Source of the DNA: Anaerolineae bacterium
Lineage (GTDB): Bacteria; Chloroflexota; Anaerolineae; Aggregatilineales; Phototrophicaceae
Assembly: GCA_022843385.1 (NCBI GenBank)
Contig: JALHNT010000022.1
Location: forward strand, 1-64,000
Direction of reading: 5' to 3'
Length of the DNA stretch: 64,000 nucleotides
A program made the position numbers and the translations under genes. Each line of letters begins with the position of its first letter. Position 1 is the stretch's first letter. The notes under the pieces were generated by a model, which was given only the letters and a program-made list of their open reading frames with translations, made no database searches and was not told the DNA's origin. Positions 8,616 through 18,235 of this stretch are shown here, one piece after another.

Positions 8616-9188
8616 ATGCGTCGGTCACTTTCCCTTACCGGATTGGCGCTCCTGCTGGCCCTGGTATCACTGCTGTTCTTTCATACGCTCGGCGCACAGG
8701 AAGCCACCCCTGAACCGATGGATATGGGTGGCATGGATATGGACACCGGTTATTCCGTCGATGATCTGGCACCGCTGGCGCTGGCCTACTACGAGGGTGG
8801 CGAGGTTTACTTCATCCATCCCGAAGCCTCGGATGAAGCTGTCGCCGGCGTCCTGACGGAGATGATGGGGCCGGATGTGCTGTATGTCCCCAGCCTGTCT
8901 GAGATCCCGGCTGAGCTGCTGGGCAAAGTCTATGTCTTCACCAATGGCGTCGCCGATATGGGGCCGCTGGGTTTCCAGCCCGATGTCTTCGACTCCGTAC
9001 CGGGTGACGAAGCCTACACTCCCCTTCGTTCCATCCAGCTCGTCACCTGGGCTGAAGACGTTGAAGCCACCATGCTGATGAGCGAACAGGAAATCCTGGA
9101 TGCCGAAGCCGCCGGTCAACTGACTATCGCCGTTCCCGGCGTCGTCGTGAATATGCCCATCCTCGTCTGGCCGGAAGGTCAACGATAG
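8616..9188 (+). CDS. Secreted Met-rich protein of unknown function
   Basis: A 190-residue protein with a clear signal peptide (LALLLALVSLLFF, likely cut after LGAQ), then a short Met/Asp-rich patch PMDMGGMDMD and a compact domain of about 130 residues with PLGFQPDVFDSVPGD and TPLRSIQLVTW. The Met-rich patch resembles copper- or silver-binding patches of periplasmic proteins, but no complete metal site is visible. Preceded by AAGGAG seven bases before the ATG. It stands alone between the trk operon and a strong terminator. I do not recognise the family with certainty. Confidence 0.8.
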   Translation: MRRSLSLTGLALLLALVSLLFFHTLGAQEATPEPMDMGGMDMDTGYSVDDLAPLALAYYEGGEVYFIHPEASDEAVAGVLTEMMGPDVLYVPSLSEIPAELLGKVYVFTNGVADMGPLGFQPDVFDSVPGDEAYTPLRSIQLVTWAEDVEATMLMSEQEILDAEAAGQLTIAVPGVVVNMPILVWPEGQR

Positions 9189-9212
9189 TTTCTGAGGACT
9201 TATTCAAACAAA

Positions 9213-9235
9213 AACCCCCTCACACAGAGGGGGTT
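9213..9235. terminator. Two-way intrinsic terminator between convergent genes
   Basis: Perfect 9-base stem AACCCCCTC (9213-9221) / GAGGGGGTT (9227-9235) with a five-base loop. Read on the minus strand the stem is followed by TTTTTGTTTG, an ideal tail for the gene ending at 9335. On the plus strand it closes the gene ending at 9188. Confidence 0.85.
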
Positions 9236-9334
9236 ATAAGCTGTTTTCAATCGGGCACACGGCCTATGCTGCCGTCCGGCGAAACAGTACGCAGACGATG
9301 ATCCCGACAGAGGCGCTGCCGACCGTGCTGCCGA

Positions 9335-12300
9335 TTAGCTCGACCCGTACTGGATCGTCAGGCGTGGCGCAAACGCCGGATTACCTTCATAACTGCTGAC
9401 AAACTTGCGCGCCCAATTGCTGCCATTGCCGCGGATGATCAGCGATAGGCTGTTTCCGGCCTGCCATCCCGAACGATTGATGATTTCCTGCACCAATGGA
9501 CGGACATCATCCAGCACATTCCAGCCCCCTGCTGTCCAGCCCACATCCGATACGTGAGTAACACGCGCTGTGGTGAGCGGCCGCAGGGATGGCGCAGCAC
9601 CAAGTGCGAAGTTGGCGCTGTTGTCCACTGCATCTGCGCCGATATTGAGATTGAGGGCAATCCAGGTATTGGATGGGGTATAGAATTCCAACACCGCAGA
9701 CAGGACAGTCGCGCCCTGCGGCACTGTAATGTTGTTGAAACGCAGTCCCAGATAGCTGTTGGCTGAACCAGCGCTGCCAATCCACAGCAGCGGATCGTTC
9801 AGGACCAGGCTTCCACTGACTTCATTGGCATCATCGCTCCCCGCATTCACCTGCGAGAATGATGAACCACTGCTCGCGGTTGTGCTGGTCGCAGTTGGCG
9901 TGTTGGTTGGCGTGTTCGACGGCACGGCGGTCGGTGTATTCGTCGCCACACCTCCACCCAGCGTGCTGCCACCAAAGTTATCCAGTCGCATCCCCGGCGC
10001 AGCATTATGCGCCAGCGCCAGCAACCCGCCTCCCGTCCATCCTGCCAGATTCCGCACCACCACGCTCGCTCCGTCGCGGAACACTTCCAGCCGCCCCGTC
10101 GCATCCACACGCGCTCGCAGCGTGTTGCCCGCGTTCAGCCCTGGATTGACCGGTTGATCGGCTCCGACCAGTGCCCAGCCTGTGGCAGCCGTCTTCACAT
10201 ACACGCTCAGCGTGTTCGTCGCAAAGTTGTAGCATGGCGAAATGCCTGCGTTCACCATTCCGGCACTCGTTCCGGCCTTCAGCAGCAGGCACAGGAACCC
10301 ACTCGCCGGTCGCGTCGCCAGTGTCACAAACACTTCCTGATCCGCCCCGAAGCTCTGCGCGTTCCAGTTCATCGTGTACGCGCCCAGACCCGAGGTCAGC
10401 AGTTGATCGCCATTCACACTGAACCCGCTCGTCTCGCCCGCCCAGTTGCTCCCCACCGGCCCATTCGCCCGGTTGAACGTATCCAGTGTGTTCGCCGGCG
10501 GCGCCCCAGTCGTCGCAGTTGCTGTGTTCGTCGCGACCGGTGTGTTGGTCGGCGTGTTCGTTGGTGATTGACTTCCGCCACTGTAGGTGATGCGCAGCCG
10601 CGGAGCCAGGGCAGGATTACCTTCGATGCTGCTCATAAACTTGCGCGCCCAGTTTCCACCAGTGTTCTTCAACACCAGCGAGATACTGTTGCCCGACTGC
10701 CAGCCACCACGATTAACGAGTTCCTGAATGATTGGCGCAACATCATCCAAGGTATACCAGTTGCCCGCTGTCCAGTTGACGTTCGACGAATGCAGATCAC
10801 GCGCGGTGGTCAGCGTCCGCTGTGACGGACGACTGCTGTCGCTAAAAGTGGCACTGTTATCTACTGCTTCCGCCCCAATATTCAGGCCGAGGGTGATCCA
10901 AGCCGATGATGCAGCATACATTTCCAGCGTGGCCGACGTGATGGTAGCGTTCTTTGGCACACTGATGTTGTTGAAACGCAGGCCGAGATAGCTTTCCTGC
11001 GAGCCTGCGCCACCCACCCAGAGTGTGGTATCGCTCGGGTTTAGGGTATTGCTCACTTCATTAACATCGTCACTCCCCTGATTCACCTGCACCAACACAG
11101 TTCCGGTTGGTGGTGGTGAGGTTGGGGTGGCGCTGGGGGCGCTCGGCACCAGATTGGCAGTGAAGGTGGTGTTGCTTGCAGGAATACTCAATGTCTGTGA
11201 TTGAGCACCACCCTGTGACCAGCTCTGGAAATTGTAAGTCGTACTGTTGATGGTCTGCGGCGAGGCCACCCCAATCGGAATGCGAATGCCAACGACCCTC
11301 GTGATGGTATAGGGCGTGTTGCGCACTCCACCTTCGACGGTAACCGTCCCGCCAGCCGGGCTGGTGGTGAAAGTAACATCAACGGTGATTGGGTTGATGT
11401 CGACAAAGGTACTGGTGGTCATGCCGCGCGCATCGGTGATCCGCAGATAGACACGATACCACACCACCGGGTCCGTTTCGCCCGTCACGGGAATGGTGAA
11501 CGTTCCCGATTGTCCCGGCAGTGAGGGCAGGAACGGGTGGGTATGATCGCGATGATGGAAGATCACTTCCCACTCGAAGGCATTCGGCGGCAAAGCTTCG
11601 TCATCGGTCACATTGATGGCGTTATAAGCCCAGTCGTCGCCAGCATAGTAATCCAGCCCGGCAGTCAAAGCCGGTGTCGTCACATTGTTCAGGACGATGG
11701 TTCCAGAAGGTGCGGCATTGCCAGGATACACATTGAGAGTCACTGGCAGTGAGGTTTCCTGTGGCGAACCAGTGTCGCGCACCCTTAGTGTTACTGTTCG
11801 GTTAACTGCCTGCGTGAAGCTATAGTTGACCGTTGGAGTGGTCGTCGTCGTGCTGTTGCCATCCCCAAAGTCCCACAGATACGTCAACGGAGTGTTGTTG
11901 TCAGGATCATATGAACCTGCTCCATTGAAGGTATAGACCGTGCTGAGCGGGCCACTGATGACATTGGAGCTGATCTGCGCAATCGGCTTCTGATTGGCAC
12001 TGCCCGTATAGCGAATGCGGCGCACCTCATTGATGCGCTGGCTATCCGAGAAGAAATTGACGTAATACAGGTCGCCTTCTGGCCCTGGCTTCAAACCAAT
12101 CAGGCCGGAGTACCCGGTACCAAAATCCGGCGTAACTGCGTTCCACGTGCCATTGCTATATGTCAGCCGCCGAATAAAACCGCGAATAACATCGGCGAAG
12201 AAGTAGTTGTTACGATATTCCAGCGGATAGGATGTTCCACCCGTGCTGGAGGTATAGAATGCACCACCGATGACCGCTGAGTCCGAGTTGCCATAGATGG

Positions 12301-13345
12301 TCTGGTGAGCATAGGAATAAATCGGATCATCGTAGCCAGAGGGTTGGAAAGGAGGCCCACACAATACACCGTTGCCGCAAGGGCCTTCGCGCAGCGGCCA
12401 GCCATAATTGCCACCGGAACGCACCAGGCTGATTTCTTCCCATACACCGCCGCCAACATCGCCGACAATCGGCTGTCCTGCCCCTGGAATGCCAGGAATA
12501 TTCGGAACGATGTCGAAACGGAACGGATTGCGCAGCCCAACAGCAAAGACTTCACGGCACGGCCCCGTCCCGCCTGGTTGCGGAACCAGACCGCAGTAAC
12601 GCGCGCCTGAAGCCGTATCAAACGGGTTACCGGGTGTCGTATAGCCACCATTTGCGCCGGAGTCGGGAAGGATGCGTAGAATCTTGCCGTTGATCGTCGC
12701 TGCATTCTGCGACAGGCCAGAAATACCACCGTCACCTGTTGCAATGTAGAGGAAACCATCCAGGCCAAAGTGAATATCACCCGCATTATGGTAACCGACA
12801 TCCGTGACGATGTTGTCTACAAGCACCCGTTCGCTGCCAGCGACCACCACATCACCTTGCATCGTCAAGCGCGACACCCGGTTGCGTGGACCATCAGCCG
12901 CGCCGTTGGTGAAGGTGTTATAGCCGCACGCCGCACCCACTGTCGATTGGCGAGTGTAGTAGATATAGATATAGCCGTTATTCGTAAAGGCTGGGTCAAC
13001 CGCAATACCTAGCAGACCACGCTCACTGTCGCCACAGGTGTTTACACTATAGGCTCGGGTCGCCAGCAGCGTCCCATTTTTGAAGACGCGGATGCTCGCC
13101 AGATTCTGATCGTTGGAGGCAGCGTTTCCCCGTTCCAGGATCAGCATTCGGCCATCGGGCAGAAAAGTGAAGGCACGCGGTGCCAGGAGGCCAGGCACCA
13201 CCAATTCATCGGTGAATCCTGGAGGCAGCGTCGGCCCACTCTGCGCCTGAGTCTCTGCGAACTGCAATACAAGCACCAACAAAGGTAGCAGAACCAAAGG
13301 GCCCCATCTGAGCAAGCGTTCTGCGATGAACCGAATACTGATCAT
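9335..13345 (-). CDS. Giant secreted PQQ/sorbosone-dehydrogenase-like protein with PKD and DDxNEV modules
   Basis: A 1336-residue protein with an N-terminal signal segment (about 12-34). Residues about 38-448 are a glucose/sorbosone dehydrogenase propeller: RGLLGIAVDPAF, HNAGDIHFGLDGFLYIATG (with the likely catalytic His) and NYGWPLREG. Known relatives use PQQ to oxidise sugars outside the cytoplasm. Residues about 450-537 are a PKD domain (YLWDFGDGNSTT). After about 200 further Ig-like residues come a DDxNEV module (about 752-920), an FNRANG jelly-roll-like module (about 950-1128) and a second DDxNEV module (about 1165-1336), joined by Thr/Pro/Asn linkers. The C-terminal modules recur in the neighbouring gene and probably bind a carbohydrate or surface. 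Enzyme activity is inferred; the modules' function is unknown. Confidence 0.85.
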   Translation of the reverse strand: MISIRFIAERLLRWGPLVLLPLLVLVLQFAETQAQSGPTLPPGFTDELVVPGLLAPRAFTFLPDGRMLILERGNAASNDQNLASIRVFKNGTLLATRAYSVNTCGDSERGLLGIAVDPAFTNNGYIYIYYTRQSTVGAACGYNTFTNGAADGPRNRVSRLTMQGDVVVAGSERVLVDNIVTDVGYHNAGDIHFGLDGFLYIATGDGGISGLSQNAATINGKILRILPDSGANGGYTTPGNPFDTASGARYCGLVPQPGGTGPCREVFAVGLRNPFRFDIVPNIPGIPGAGQPIVGDVGGGVWEEISLVRSGGNYGWPLREGPCGNGVLCGPPFQPSGYDDPIYSYAHQTIYGNSDSAVIGGAFYTSSTGGTSYPLEYRNNYFFADVIRGFIRRLTYSNGTWNAVTPDFGTGYSGLIGLKPGPEGDLYYVNFFSDSQRINEVRRIRYTGSANQKPIAQISSNVISGPLSTVYTFNGAGSYDPDNNTPLTYLWDFGDGNSTTTTTPTVNYSFTQAVNRTVTLRVRDTGSPQETSLPVTLNVYPGNAAPSGTIVLNNVTTPALTAGLDYYAGDDWAYNAINVTDDEALPPNAFEWEVIFHHRDHTHPFLPSLPGQSGTFTIPVTGETDPVVWYRVYLRITDARGMTTSTFVDINPITVDVTFTTSPAGGTVTVEGGVRNTPYTITRVVGIRIPIGVASPQTINSTTYNFQSWSQGGAQSQTLSIPASNTTFTANLVPSAPSATPTSPPPTGTVLVQVNQGSDDVNEVSNTLNPSDTTLWVGGAGSQESYLGLRFNNISVPKNATITSATLEMYAASSAWITLGLNIGAEAVDNSATFSDSSRPSQRTLTTARDLHSSNVNWTAGNWYTLDDVAPIIQELVNRGGWQSGNSISLVLKNTGGNWARKFMSSIEGNPALAPRLRITYSGGSQSPTNTPTNTPVATNTATATTGAPPANTLDTFNRANGPVGSNWAGETSGFSVNGDQLLTSGLGAYTMNWNAQSFGADQEVFVTLATRPASGFLCLLLKAGTSAGMVNAGISPCYNFATNTLSVYVKTAATGWALVGADQPVNPGLNAGNTLRARVDATGRLEVFRDGASVVVRNLAGWTGGGLLALAHNAAPGMRLDNFGGSTLGGGVATNTPTAVPSNTPTNTPTATSTTASSGSSFSQVNAGSDDANEVSGSLVLNDPLLWIGSAGSANSYLGLRFNNITVPQGATVLSAVLEFYTPSNTWIALNLNIGADAVDNSANFALGAAPSLRPLTTARVTHVSDVGWTAGGWNVLDDVRPLVQEIINRSGWQAGNSLSLIIRGNGSNWARKFVSSYEGNPAFAPRLTIQYGSS

Positions 13346-13384
13346 TGGCCTGATCTTTCGTCCGCCTAATCGATTAATGCGATG

Positions 13385-13413
13385 AACTGTCTCATATTAC
13401 AAATTAGACAGTT
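13385..13413. promoter_or_regulatory. Inverted repeat upstream of the dehydrogenase-like gene
   Basis: AACTGTCT (13385-13392) and AGACAGTT (13406-13413), 8-base arms around an AT-rich centre, 40 bases upstream of the minus-strand start at 13345. It fits an operator or promoter-proximal site; the regulator is unknown. Confidence 0.35.
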
Positions 13414-13448
13414 ATACTTACAGAGTCCTAAAACAGGATACACCACAA

Positions 13449-13481
13449 CCCCGCAACTCAACCTTGATCTCTGTTGCGGGG
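13449..13481 (-). terminator. Hairpin after the giant modular gene
   Basis: CCCCGCAAC (13449-13457) / GTTGCGGGG (13473-13481), a perfect 9-base stem about 70 bases beyond the minus-strand stop at 13550. It lacks a clear T-run, so termination strength is uncertain. Confidence 0.45.
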
Positions 13482-13549
13482 TGATCCAGTTACGGGAGCT
13501 TGCTCACTGAAAGACGCCCCCGTAGGAAATTAGTACTAGTTGGCCAGGA

Positions 13550-16500
13550 TTAGCCGCTGTAGGTGATGACCAGACGAGGCGCAAAAGCAGCCCCGGACTC
13601 AAATGCCAGCGCGAACTTCCGCGCCCATTGAGTGCCAGTCCCACGCAGGATCAGCGACAGATTGTTGCCGCTCACCCAACCCCCTCGATTGACGATCTCC
13701 TGGACAATCGTTGCCATCTCATCAACCACAATCCACGAGTTAGCGTTCCAGCGAATATTCGTATTGTGGTTGACGCGCGCAACAGTCAATACTCGCTGTG
13801 ATGGACGCGAGGTATCAGTGAAGGCGACGCTACTGTTCACCGCATCTCCCCCCGCCTGGAAAGCAATCGTCTTCCACTGAAGCTCGGTCGTCGAGTAAAT
13901 CTCCAATCGAGCCGAGATGATCGTCGCCCCACGCGGGATAGTCACGCCGGTGAACCGCAGCCCTACATAACTCTGGGTTGTATTCTGTGCTGTGCCAAGC
14001 CAGAACTGGCTGTTATTGTAGAATACAGTTGTGCCATCCTCGTTCACATCATCATTGCCTGTCCGCACCGGGATCGTCACCGTGGTTGTGCCGCCGCCAG
14101 GGGTGAAAGTCATGGTTGGAACCGGCGTGTCGGAAGCCGCGGCCGCAGGTGTATTGGTTGGCACTGCCGTGTTGGTCGGAGGCAGGCCACCGCCCCCACC
14201 GCTGAAGGTCAGGCGCAGACGCGGAGCAAAGGCAGGATTACCCTCGTAGCTGCTCATGAATTTGCGCGACCAGCTGCCGCCGTTCCCCTTGATGATGATC
14301 GACAGGCTATTCCCCTGAACCCAGCCCGGTCGATTCACCACTTCCTGCACCACTGTTCTTACATCTTCCAGGGTGTTCCAGGTGCCCGTAGGCCAATTGA
14401 CATTCGAGCTGTGTGTCACACGCGCACTGGTGAGGCTGCGCAGCGAAGGACGTGTCCCCAATGCAAAATTGCTGCTGTTGTCAGTCGCCTCCGCCCCAAT
14501 ATTCACATTGATGGTCATCCATGTGCCAGCCGGTGAGTAAAAGTCGAGGAAAGCCGACTGGATATTGGCATTGCGCGGCACATTAACCCCATTGAAGCGA
14601 ATGCCCAGGTAGCTCTCTGCTGAGCCGCCATTGCCGACCCAAAGTGTTGTCTCGGTCAGCGCCAGCGTGCCGTTGACTTCATTAGCGTCGTCATTGCCGT
14701 TATTCACCTGTACAGTCGTGCTGCCACTACTGACCGCTGTCGGCGAAGGCGATGCAGTCGGTGTGAGTGTAGGCGTGACTGATGGTGTACGGGTAGCTGT
14801 CGCGCCAACTCCCCCACCCCCGCTGAAAGTAATCCGCAGGCGTGGCGCGAGGGCTGGATTGTTTTCGAAGCTGCTGGCGAACTTGCGTCCCCAGATCCCA
14901 CCAGTTCCCTTCAGCACCAGCGTCAGGCTGTTGCCGCTGTTCCAGCCGCCACGGCTGATAATCGTTTGAACCAGTGAAGTGACATCCTCAAACGTGTACC
15001 AATTGCCGCTTGTCCAGTTGACATTCGAAGCATGAATGACGCGATTAGTTGTCAGCGTGCGCAGCGAAGGCAGACTGCTGGCGCTGAAGCTGGTCGTGCT
15101 ATTGTCAACCGCTTCTGCACCAATGTTGACATCCATACTGACCCAACCGGTGGTGTTGGCATACATCTCGAGCGAAGCTGCCTGGATAGTTGCATTTCGC
15201 GGAATAGAGACATTGTTAAAACGCAGTCCCAGATAGCTTTCCGGCGAACCACCACCGCCTACCCACACGCTGGTATCGTCGGTGGTCACGCTGCTGCTGA
15301 CCTCGTTCGCGTCATCACTGCCGCTGTTAACCGAAATCAGGATAGTCTGGCTGATCCCTGGGAGCGGTGTTGGGCTTGCTCCCGGCGTGATAGTCGCTGT
15401 GTTGGTCGGCGTATTACTCGGTAACGGCCCGCCCAGCGTGCTGCCACCGAAGTTGTCCAATCGCATGCCCGTTGCACCATTCTGTGCCACACCGATGAAG
15501 CCGGTTCCAGTCCAACCGCTGAGCGTCTGCACCAGCACACTTGTCTGGTCGCGGAATACCTCCAGGCGTCCGCTGGCATCGAGGCGTGCCCTCAGCGTAT
15601 TCCCACTATCCAGCGCCGGGCTGATATTCACTTCTGTCCCTTGTAGTGTCCAGGCCGTCGCAGCGGTCTTCGTGTATATGCCCAGACTATTGGTCGCGAA
15701 GTTATAGCAAGGCGACACACCGGCGTTGACCAAGCCACCCGGCACACTTGCCTTCAGGATCAGGCAAAAGAGGCCGCTGCTGGGTCGAGTCGTAAGCGTG
15801 ACAAACGCATCCTGGTCAGCATCAAAGCTCTGCCCATTCCAGTAAATGGTGAAAGCACCAGCAGTTGAGGCCAGCAGTTGATTATTGTCCACACTGAATC
15901 CGCCGGTTTCACCACTCCAGTTTGTCCCAACCGTCCCGTTGGCGCGATTGAAGGTATCGAGCGTATTCGGGGGCGGCGCACTGGTAGCGGTCAGCGTCGA
16001 GGTCGATGTAGCCGTTGGTCCCGTTCCACCGGGTGTGGTGAAATTGATGCGCAGACGTGGCGCAAAACCCGGGTTTCCTTCAAAACTGTCCATGAATTTG
16101 CGCGCCCACAACCCGCCTGTGCCACGCAGCACCAGCGTCAGGCTGTTGCCACTGTTCCAGCCGCCGCGATTGACTATCTGCTGCACCAGCGGACGCATAT
16201 CGTCAAACGGATACCAGGCTCCGGCTGACCAACCCTGATCCGAAGTGTGGACGACACGCGTGGTCGTCAATGTTCGCTGCGATGGCCGGTTGGTTGGGCT
16301 GAAAGTGGTGGTACTATTGTCGACTGCCTCGGCGCCGATGTTGACATCCATGCTGATCCAGACGGATGTTGCAGCGAACATCTCCAGTACTGCCGACTGA
16401 ATCGTGGAGTTGCGCGGAATATTCACGCCGGTGAAACGCAGTCCCAGGTAACTTTCACTGGAACCCGCCCCGCCGACCCAGAGCGTATTGTCGCTGGTGT

Positions 16501-17971
16501 TCAGGCTGCCATTAACTTCATTGGCATCATCACTGCTGGCGCTGATCGGCACCACAATGGTCTGTGCCGTTCCCGATCCCGGCGTAGCACTGGCCGTGAG
16601 AGTTACAGTCGGCGTGACCGGCGTCGGCGTCCCCGGTGTGGGTGTCGGGCCACCAGCTCCACCACCGAGACGGGCATAGTACAAGTCGACGTCTACATAA
16701 TTCGCGCCCGGGGCCAGGAAGAACAGCATCTCGATAGCATCGGGCCGGTTGAAACCAACGGCTGACCACTTCACCGATGGGCTGGCATCCAGGCTGTCGC
16801 CTGGCGGTGGCGCAAGCAGCAGTTCCAACGGTCCCCAGGAACCATTCGTGTTGCGCTTGGCGTAGTACATTTCCGTGTTGCGACGGGTGAGGGTTGGACC
16901 ATGCCCAAAGACATACAGGTTATTCGCCCCGTCCAGCGCCAGCGTCGGGGTATGGCTGTAGAAATAGCCATTGACAGTCAACCCGCTGATCGCGCTGGTC
17001 GCAGCCATCGGCGCGCTGGTCCAGCTCGTATCGCTCGTCCGCTTGAAGGCGTAATTCACCCGGCCATAATCGCCGGTGCTGTCGTAGTTCTCGATGTAGG
17101 CCACATGGCGTGTGCCGGCGCTGTCGATAACAATATTGGGGCCCTGATCGACGTTGATCCCGAACAGATTGCTGCGCCACACCGGCACATTGCTGACTTG
17201 CTCGATGTTGCCCCAGGTGCCACCACTGCTACGGGTACGCGCCAGCACGGTGGCAGGATTACCTGTCTCGGACATCCAGGTGACCGTCACCGAGCTATCG
17301 ACCGGCGAAACAGCCAGCATTGGATGATTGGATTGACCATCGTTGTCGACTCGGAAGCTTTCCAGTGTGGTTAACGTATTGGTTGCAGCGCTGTAACTCA
17401 ACCGGCGATACGCAATCTGATTACCCGCTGCCCAATACGACAGATGAATATTTCCATTGCTGCTTGCGAGCGCGCTGATCCCGTTGGTGCCGACATACAT
17501 CCCGCTTGGTACAGTTGGGTTGCCGCTGGCGATCAGGCTCGGATTCCGGAAAGTATTCGTGTTCAGATCGAACGGATAAACGCGCAACTGACCGCTGTTG
17601 TTATTGACGAACAGCAGGATATTCGAACCGCCGTCATAGACCGGATCAACCGAGATAGGGAACCCGGGATCGGTGATGCTGACAAATCCATTGAAGCTGG
17701 CGGCTGATGTGGGAAGTCCCGGGCTTGTGGTGTAATAGACATAGATGGCTCTGTTGTCTTGACCGTGACTGGCAAAGATATAGACCCGGTCATCATTGGT
17801 GCGGATGATCTGACGGGGTTGCAGATCAACAGACCCTGTACCGACCTTGAAGACGGTTGTGACAGCTTGCGACAAAGCCATCGTCGATGGACGAAGGAAG
17901 TATGTCGCACCAAGCAAGGCGATGCAGGCAATAAGCAGTATATTCGGCCACGTGGTAAGTCGTTTGAGCAT
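13550..17971 (-). CDS. Giant secreted modular protein with propeller head and four DDxNEV modules
   Basis: A 1473-residue protein. Residues about 12-33 are a membrane or signal segment. Residues about 40-435 look like a BNR/sialidase-type propeller (repeated Ser/Gly-rich blades such as HLSYWAAGNQIAYR and HVAYIENYDST) with no clear catalytic site. Then follow DDxNEV module 1 (about 475-647), an FNRANG jelly-roll-like module (about 662-843), and DDxNEV modules 2 (about 875-1050), 3 (about 1089-1258) and 4 (about 1295-1473), joined by Thr/Pro-rich linkers. Each DDxNEV module opens with DDANEV or DDVNE, carries YLGLRF and IGAEAVDNS, and closes with WARKF..SFE.NP.FAPRL. The same modules end the next gene downstream. 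Likely an adhesin or polysaccharide-binding surface protein; inference only. Confidence 0.85.
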   Translation of the reverse strand: MLKRLTTWPNILLIACIALLGATYFLRPSTMALSQAVTTVFKVGTGSVDLQPRQIIRTNDDRVYIFASHGQDNRAIYVYYTTSPGLPTSAASFNGFVSITDPGFPISVDPVYDGGSNILLFVNNNSGQLRVYPFDLNTNTFRNPSLIASGNPTVPSGMYVGTNGISALASSNGNIHLSYWAAGNQIAYRRLSYSAATNTLTTLESFRVDNDGQSNHPMLAVSPVDSSVTVTWMSETGNPATVLARTRSSGGTWGNIEQVSNVPVWRSNLFGINVDQGPNIVIDSAGTRHVAYIENYDSTGDYGRVNYAFKRTSDTSWTSAPMAATSAISGLTVNGYFYSHTPTLALDGANNLYVFGHGPTLTRRNTEMYYAKRNTNGSWGPLELLLAPPPGDSLDASPSVKWSAVGFNRPDAIEMLFFLAPGANYVDVDLYYARLGGGAGGPTPTPGTPTPVTPTVTLTASATPGSGTAQTIVVPISASSDDANEVNGSLNTSDNTLWVGGAGSSESYLGLRFTGVNIPRNSTIQSAVLEMFAATSVWISMDVNIGAEAVDNSTTTFSPTNRPSQRTLTTTRVVHTSDQGWSAGAWYPFDDMRPLVQQIVNRGGWNSGNSLTLVLRGTGGLWARKFMDSFEGNPGFAPRLRINFTTPGGTGPTATSTSTLTATSAPPPNTLDTFNRANGTVGTNWSGETGGFSVDNNQLLASTAGAFTIYWNGQSFDADQDAFVTLTTRPSSGLFCLILKASVPGGLVNAGVSPCYNFATNSLGIYTKTAATAWTLQGTEVNISPALDSGNTLRARLDASGRLEVFRDQTSVLVQTLSGWTGTGFIGVAQNGATGMRLDNFGGSTLGGPLPSNTPTNTATITPGASPTPLPGISQTILISVNSGSDDANEVSSSVTTDDTSVWVGGGGSPESYLGLRFNNVSIPRNATIQAASLEMYANTTGWVSMDVNIGAEAVDNSTTSFSASSLPSLRTLTTNRVIHASNVNWTSGNWYTFEDVTSLVQTIISRGGWNSGNSLTLVLKGTGGIWGRKFASSFENNPALAPRLRITFSGGGGVGATATRTPSVTPTLTPTASPSPTAVSSGSTTVQVNNGNDDANEVNGTLALTETTLWVGNGGSAESYLGIRFNGVNVPRNANIQSAFLDFYSPAGTWMTINVNIGAEATDNSSNFALGTRPSLRSLTSARVTHSSNVNWPTGTWNTLEDVRTVVQEVVNRPGWVQGNSLSIIIKGNGGSWSRKFMSSYEGNPAFAPRLRLTFSGGGGGLPPTNTAVPTNTPAAAASDTPVPTMTFTPGGGTTTVTIPVRTGNDDVNEDGTTVFYNNSQFWLGTAQNTTQSYVGLRFTGVTIPRGATIISARLEIYSTTELQWKTIAFQAGGDAVNSSVAFTDTSRPSQRVLTVARVNHNTNIRWNANSWIVVDEMATIVQEIVNRGGWVSGNNLSLILRGTGTQWARKFALAFESGAAFAPRLVITYSG

Positions 17972-18030
17972 CCGGCTTGTGTCCTTGATTGTTCACCCCA
18001 TCACACCAGAGTGCCTCCGCCACACCCTGC

Positions 18031-18165
18031 GTAACATAGTGACTATTGATGTAACAAATGTAAAGGTAAACGGTCTGAAGTTACATCCCCCTAACAGTCA
18101 GAAAATTGTGAGAAGGCCTTTACAATTCTTTACATACATAAAGCTCAGGTCGAAAACATTACAGC
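18031..18165. promoter_or_regulatory. AT-rich divergent control region with repeated TGTAA motifs
   Basis: Between the divergent genes at 17971 (minus) and 18236 (plus) the motif TGTAA or its complement occurs about six or seven times (near 18031, 18051, 18060, 18081, 18119, 18130, 18158), including an inverted pair ATGTAAC (18049-18055) / GTTACAT (18080-18086). This fits clustered operator half-sites for a shared regulator. Confidence 0.35.
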
Positions 18166-18235
18166 ATTCAAACACTTTGATTTGCCAGCGAAATATGCTA
18201 TATCTAGGCGGCACCGAGCCAGCAAGAAGGATCAC

